NCBI GenBank assembly: GCA_002733465.1
Contig: NVVT01000001.1
Span: forward strand, 105,003-112,972
DNA length: 7,970 bases
DNA from: Kangiella sp.
Lineage (GTDB): Bacteria; Pseudomonadota; Gammaproteobacteria; Enterobacterales; Kangiellaceae
Direction of reading: 5' to 3'
The position numbers and the translations under genes were made by a program. The notes under the pieces are model-generated. The model searched no databases. It was not told the origin of the DNA and saw only the letters and a program-made list of their open reading frames with translations. Each line of letters starts with the position of its first letter. Within the stretch, counting starts at the first letter, position 1. Below, piece after piece: positions 6,014 to 7,970 of this stretch.

Positions 6014-7078
6014 CTAATTGATTTTAGCGTCTAACTCTCCAGACTCATAACGACCGAACATTGTTTCTAAGGATATCACTTTAATCTTATCTGCTTGACC
6101 GGCAGTGCCAAAAGCTTCATAACGAGCAGTACATATTTCCGTCATCGCTTCGGTTGATGCTTGAAGAAATTTACGCGGATCAAAGTTGCTTTTATTTTCA
6201 GCTAAATGCCTTCTTATTGCGCCTGTTGATGCTAAACGTAAATCTGTATCAATATTGACTTTTCTCACACCATGTTTAATGCCTTCACAAATTTCTTCAA
6301 CCGGCACTCCGTATGTTTCGGGCATTTCGCCGCCAAACTCATTGATTACCTTTAACCATTCTTGAGGGACTGATGAAGAGCCATGCATAACGAGGTGAGT
6401 ATTTGGGATCCTTTTATGGATTGCCTTTACTTGGCTAATCGCTAAAATATCGCCAGTTGGTGGTCTGCTAAACTTATAAGCACCATGTGATGTTCCAATC
6501 GCTATAGCTAAGGCATCAACTTGAGTTTTAGACACAAAATCTGCCGCTTCTTCTGGATCCGTTAGCATTTGGTCCATCGTTAAAACGCCTTCAGCACCAA
6601 TGCCATCTTCTTCACCGGCTTCGCCAGTTTCAAGTGAACCTAAACAACCAAGCTCTCCTTCAACTGAAACCCCACATGCATGCGCCATGGCAACAGTTTG
6701 TTTAGTCACATCAACATTATATTCATAGCTGGCTGGCGTTTTACCATTAGTTTTTAAAGATCCATCCATCATCACCGAGGAAAAACCAAGTTGAATGGAA
6801 CGCTGACAAACTGAAGGGCTAGTGCCATGATCTTGATGCATTACTACTGGAAGATGTGGAAACTCTTCTATGGCGGCAAGAATTAAATGACGAAGAAAAG
6901 GAGCTCCTGCATAGGCTCTAGCGCCCGCAGAACCCTGTAAAATCACCGGGCTATTGGTTTTATCTGCGGCAATCATAATTGCTCGCACCTGCTCTAAATT
7001 GTTGACATTAAATGCCGGTACGCCGTATTGATATTCTGCTGCGTGATCTAGTAACTGTCGCATTGAAATTAATGCCAT
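6014..7078 (-). CDS. fba: Class II fructose-bisphosphate aldolase, 354-residue (Calvin-cycle subtype) form
   Basis: 354 residues. This cytoplasmic, metal-dependent enzyme reversibly cleaves fructose-1,6-bisphosphate to dihydroxyacetone phosphate and glyceraldehyde 3-phosphate. The sequence shows AFNVNN (22-27), GSAGARAYAG (49-58), the catalytic Asp83 and zinc-ligand His84 in MHQDHGTSPSV, further zinc-ligand histidines His198 (GTSHGAYKF) and His232 (MHGSSSVP), and the phosphate-binding NIDTD (275-279). The length and the GELGCLGSLETGEAGEEDG region (141-159) fit the longer subfamily named after Calvin-cycle aldolases; this subtype is also the normal glycolytic or gluconeogenic enzyme in many non-autotrophic gammaproteobacteria, so carbon fixation is not implied. 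The ATG at 7078 is supported by a good Shine-Dalgarno (GGAG at 7087-7090). It follows pgk by 121 bp. No pyruvate kinase gene intervenes, unlike in many relatives. Confidence 0.97.
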   Translation of the reverse strand: MALISMRQLLDHAAEYQYGVPAFNVNNLEQVRAIMIAADKTNSPVILQGSAGARAYAGAPFLRHLILAAIEEFPHLPVVMHQDHGTSPSVCQRSIQLGFSSVMMDGSLKTNGKTPASYEYNVDVTKQTVAMAHACGVSVEGELGCLGSLETGEAGEEDGIGAEGVLTMDQMLTDPEEAADFVSKTQVDALAIAIGTSHGAYKFSRPPTGDILAISQVKAIHKRIPNTHLVMHGSSSVPQEWLKVINEFGGEMPETYGVPVEEICEGIKHGVRKVNIDTDLRLASTGAIRRHLAENKSNFDPRKFLQASTEAMTEICTARYEAFGTAGQADKIKVISLETMFGRYESGELDAKIN

Positions 7079-7086
7079 TTTGATTT

Positions 7087-7090
7087 CTCC
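7087..7090 (-). promoter_or_regulatory. Ribosome binding site of fba
   Basis: GGAG (within GGAGAAA) on the minus strand sits 8 nt before the fba ATG. It is the clearest Shine-Dalgarno in the window and fixes the fba start. Confidence 0.7.
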
Positions 7091-7110
7091 ATTTAAATAT
7101 AAAAATTATT

Positions 7111-7182
7111 ACCACAGAGGCACAGAGGACTCAGAGTTAAAATATGTTTTTCTTTACTCCGTGAACTTTGTGCCTCTGTGGT
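7111..7182. repeat. 72-bp near-palindromic repeat between pgk and fba
   Basis: Two 31-bp arms (7111-7141 and 7152-7182) are reverse complements at 24 of 31 positions. The outer 14 bases, ACCACAGAGGCACA, match perfectly, and the loop is 10 nt. The CCACAGAGGCACAGAGG-type sequence is a familiar dispersed intergenic element in many bacterial genomes, probably of MITE/REP type; that link is from memory. It fills most of the 121-bp pgk-fba gap. In the direction of transcription the hairpin is followed by AATAATTTTTAT, so it could act as a weak terminator or attenuator, or protect the pgk mRNA 3' end. Confidence 0.7.
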
Positions 7183-7199
7183 GGAATGTCTTTTTGCTT

Positions 7200-7970
7200 T
7201 TAACCTTTTGTTGCTCGCTGTTCTAATATTTCTACAGCTGGTAATTTTTTACCTTCTAAAAATTCTAAGAAAGCGCCACCACCTGTTGAAATATAAGATA
7301 TTTGATCGGTAATACCAAACTTATCAACAGCGGCTAAAGTATCGCCACCACCAGCTATTGAAAAAGCTTCGCTGTCAGCAATGGCTCTTGCAATTTTTTC
7401 CGTGCCTTTTGAAAATTGTTCAAATTCAAAAACACCAACAGGCCCGTTCCAAACGATAGTTCCTGCTTTTGCTATAATCTCGCATAAATAGTCGGCGGTT
7501 TTTGGCCCAATATCAAATATCATATCGTCATCTGTAACTGATTCAACGTTTTTTGTTTCAGCAGGAGTCGATTCCGAAAATTCTTTTCCTGTAACCACAT
7601 CAATCGTTTTTGGAATTTCGCCATCTCTTTTTATTGCAGCAGCTGATAATTTTTTTGCATCCTCAACCAAATCCAATTCTACAAGTGATTTGCCAACCTT
7701 ATGGCCTTCTGAAGCTATGAAAGTATTAGCTATTCCGCCGCCAACAATTAATTGATCAACGATGCCGGATAAAGATTCTAAAACCGTTAACTTGGTTGAA
7801 ACTTTTGAGCCACCGACAATAGCAACCATCGGTCTAGCAGGATTATCTAATGCTTTGCCTAGCGCTTCTAACTCGCCGGAAAGCAAAGGACCCGCGCAAG
7901 CAATTGGCGCATATTTCGCTACGCCATGGGTAGAAGCCTGCGCTCTATGTGCTGTGCCGAATGCATCCAT
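7200..7970 (-). CDS. pgk: Phosphoglycerate kinase (C-terminal two-thirds, cut by window edge)
   Basis: 256 residues are visible, ending at a TAA (7200-7202); about 135-140 N-terminal residues lie beyond position 7970. The cytoplasmic enzyme transfers phosphate between 1,3-bisphosphoglycerate and ADP. Landmarks in the fragment are DAFGTAHRAQAST (fragment residues 2-14), PMVAIVGGSKVSTKL (47-61, the nucleotide-side domain start), LIVGGGIANTF (74-84), TIVWNGPVGVFE (171-182), the nucleotide-binding SIAGGGDTLAAVDKFG (204-219) and SYISTGGGAFLEFLEGK (225-241). It is strongly similar to enterobacterial Pgk throughout and shows no break. The methionine at the very edge is internal (normally within VMDAFGTAHRA) and is not the start. 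It is probably transcribed into fba, although the hairpin repeat between them may reduce read-through. Confidence 0.97.
   Translation of the reverse strand: MDAFGTAHRAQASTHGVAKYAPIACAGPLLSGELEALGKALDNPARPMVAIVGGSKVSTKLTVLESLSGIVDQLIVGGGIANTFIASEGHKVGKSLVELDLVEDAKKLSAAAIKRDGEIPKTIDVVTGKEFSESTPAETKNVESVTDDDMIFDIGPKTADYLCEIIAKAGTIVWNGPVGVFEFEQFSKGTEKIARAIADSEAFSIAGGGDTLAAVDKFGITDQISYISTGGGAFLEFLEGKKLPAVEILEQRATKG

Noticed and set aside
7111..7182. CRISPR repeat or tRNA-like structure
   Set aside because: There is a single inverted pair with no spaced direct repeats and no cloverleaf; a dispersed hairpin repeat explains it better.
7968..7970. ATG at the window edge as the pgk start
   Set aside because: The residues that follow match an internal part of Pgk, and the usual N-terminal 135-140 residues would be missing. 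The edge simply falls at an internal methionine.

Overview
The window is a piece of an AT-rich gammaproteobacterial chromosome. Three things point to this group: the gene order algR-hemC-hemD-hemX-hemY, which is the arrangement known from Pseudomonas and relatives; the presence of HemX and HemY, which are typical of gamma- and betaproteobacteria; and a phosphoglycerate kinase very close in sequence to the enterobacterial type. I cannot name the genus from the sequence alone. Nearly everything is core metabolism. No phage, transposase, CRISPR array, tRNA or rRNA is visible.

Layout from left to right. Positions 1-467 (+) hold the C-terminal part of a short-chain fatty acid transporter of the AtoE family, cut by the window edge. 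It converges tail to tail with the heme cluster, leaving only 21 bp between the stop codons. The rest of the window is on the minus strand, so it reads right to left: pgk (partial, cut at 7970), fba (6014-7078), a roughly 300-bp gap rich in inverted repeats, algR (4988-5716), hemC (3961-4899), hemD (3148-3942), hemX (1730-3151) and hemY (489-1733). hemD/hemX and hemX/hemY each overlap by an ATGA, which suggests translational coupling. hemC and hemD are 18 bp apart.

Functionally, pgk and fba form a glycolysis/gluconeogenesis pair. HemC and HemD carry out two consecutive steps of tetrapyrrole synthesis, from porphobilinogen through hydroxymethylbilane to uroporphyrinogen III. HemX and HemY are inner-membrane proteins of the same locus with poorly defined roles. 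The LytTR-type response regulator AlgR sits just upstream of hemC, but the usual sensor partner (AlgZ/FimS) is not beside it; glycolytic genes occupy that place.

The most noteworthy non-coding material is a 72-bp near-palindromic repeat between pgk and fba, a G/C-tract double hairpin just downstream of fba, a palindrome-bearing block next to it, and an 18-bp palindrome in the algR leader. I found no convincing undescribed system; the findings are modest and centre on these intergenic repeats and on the isolated response regulator.
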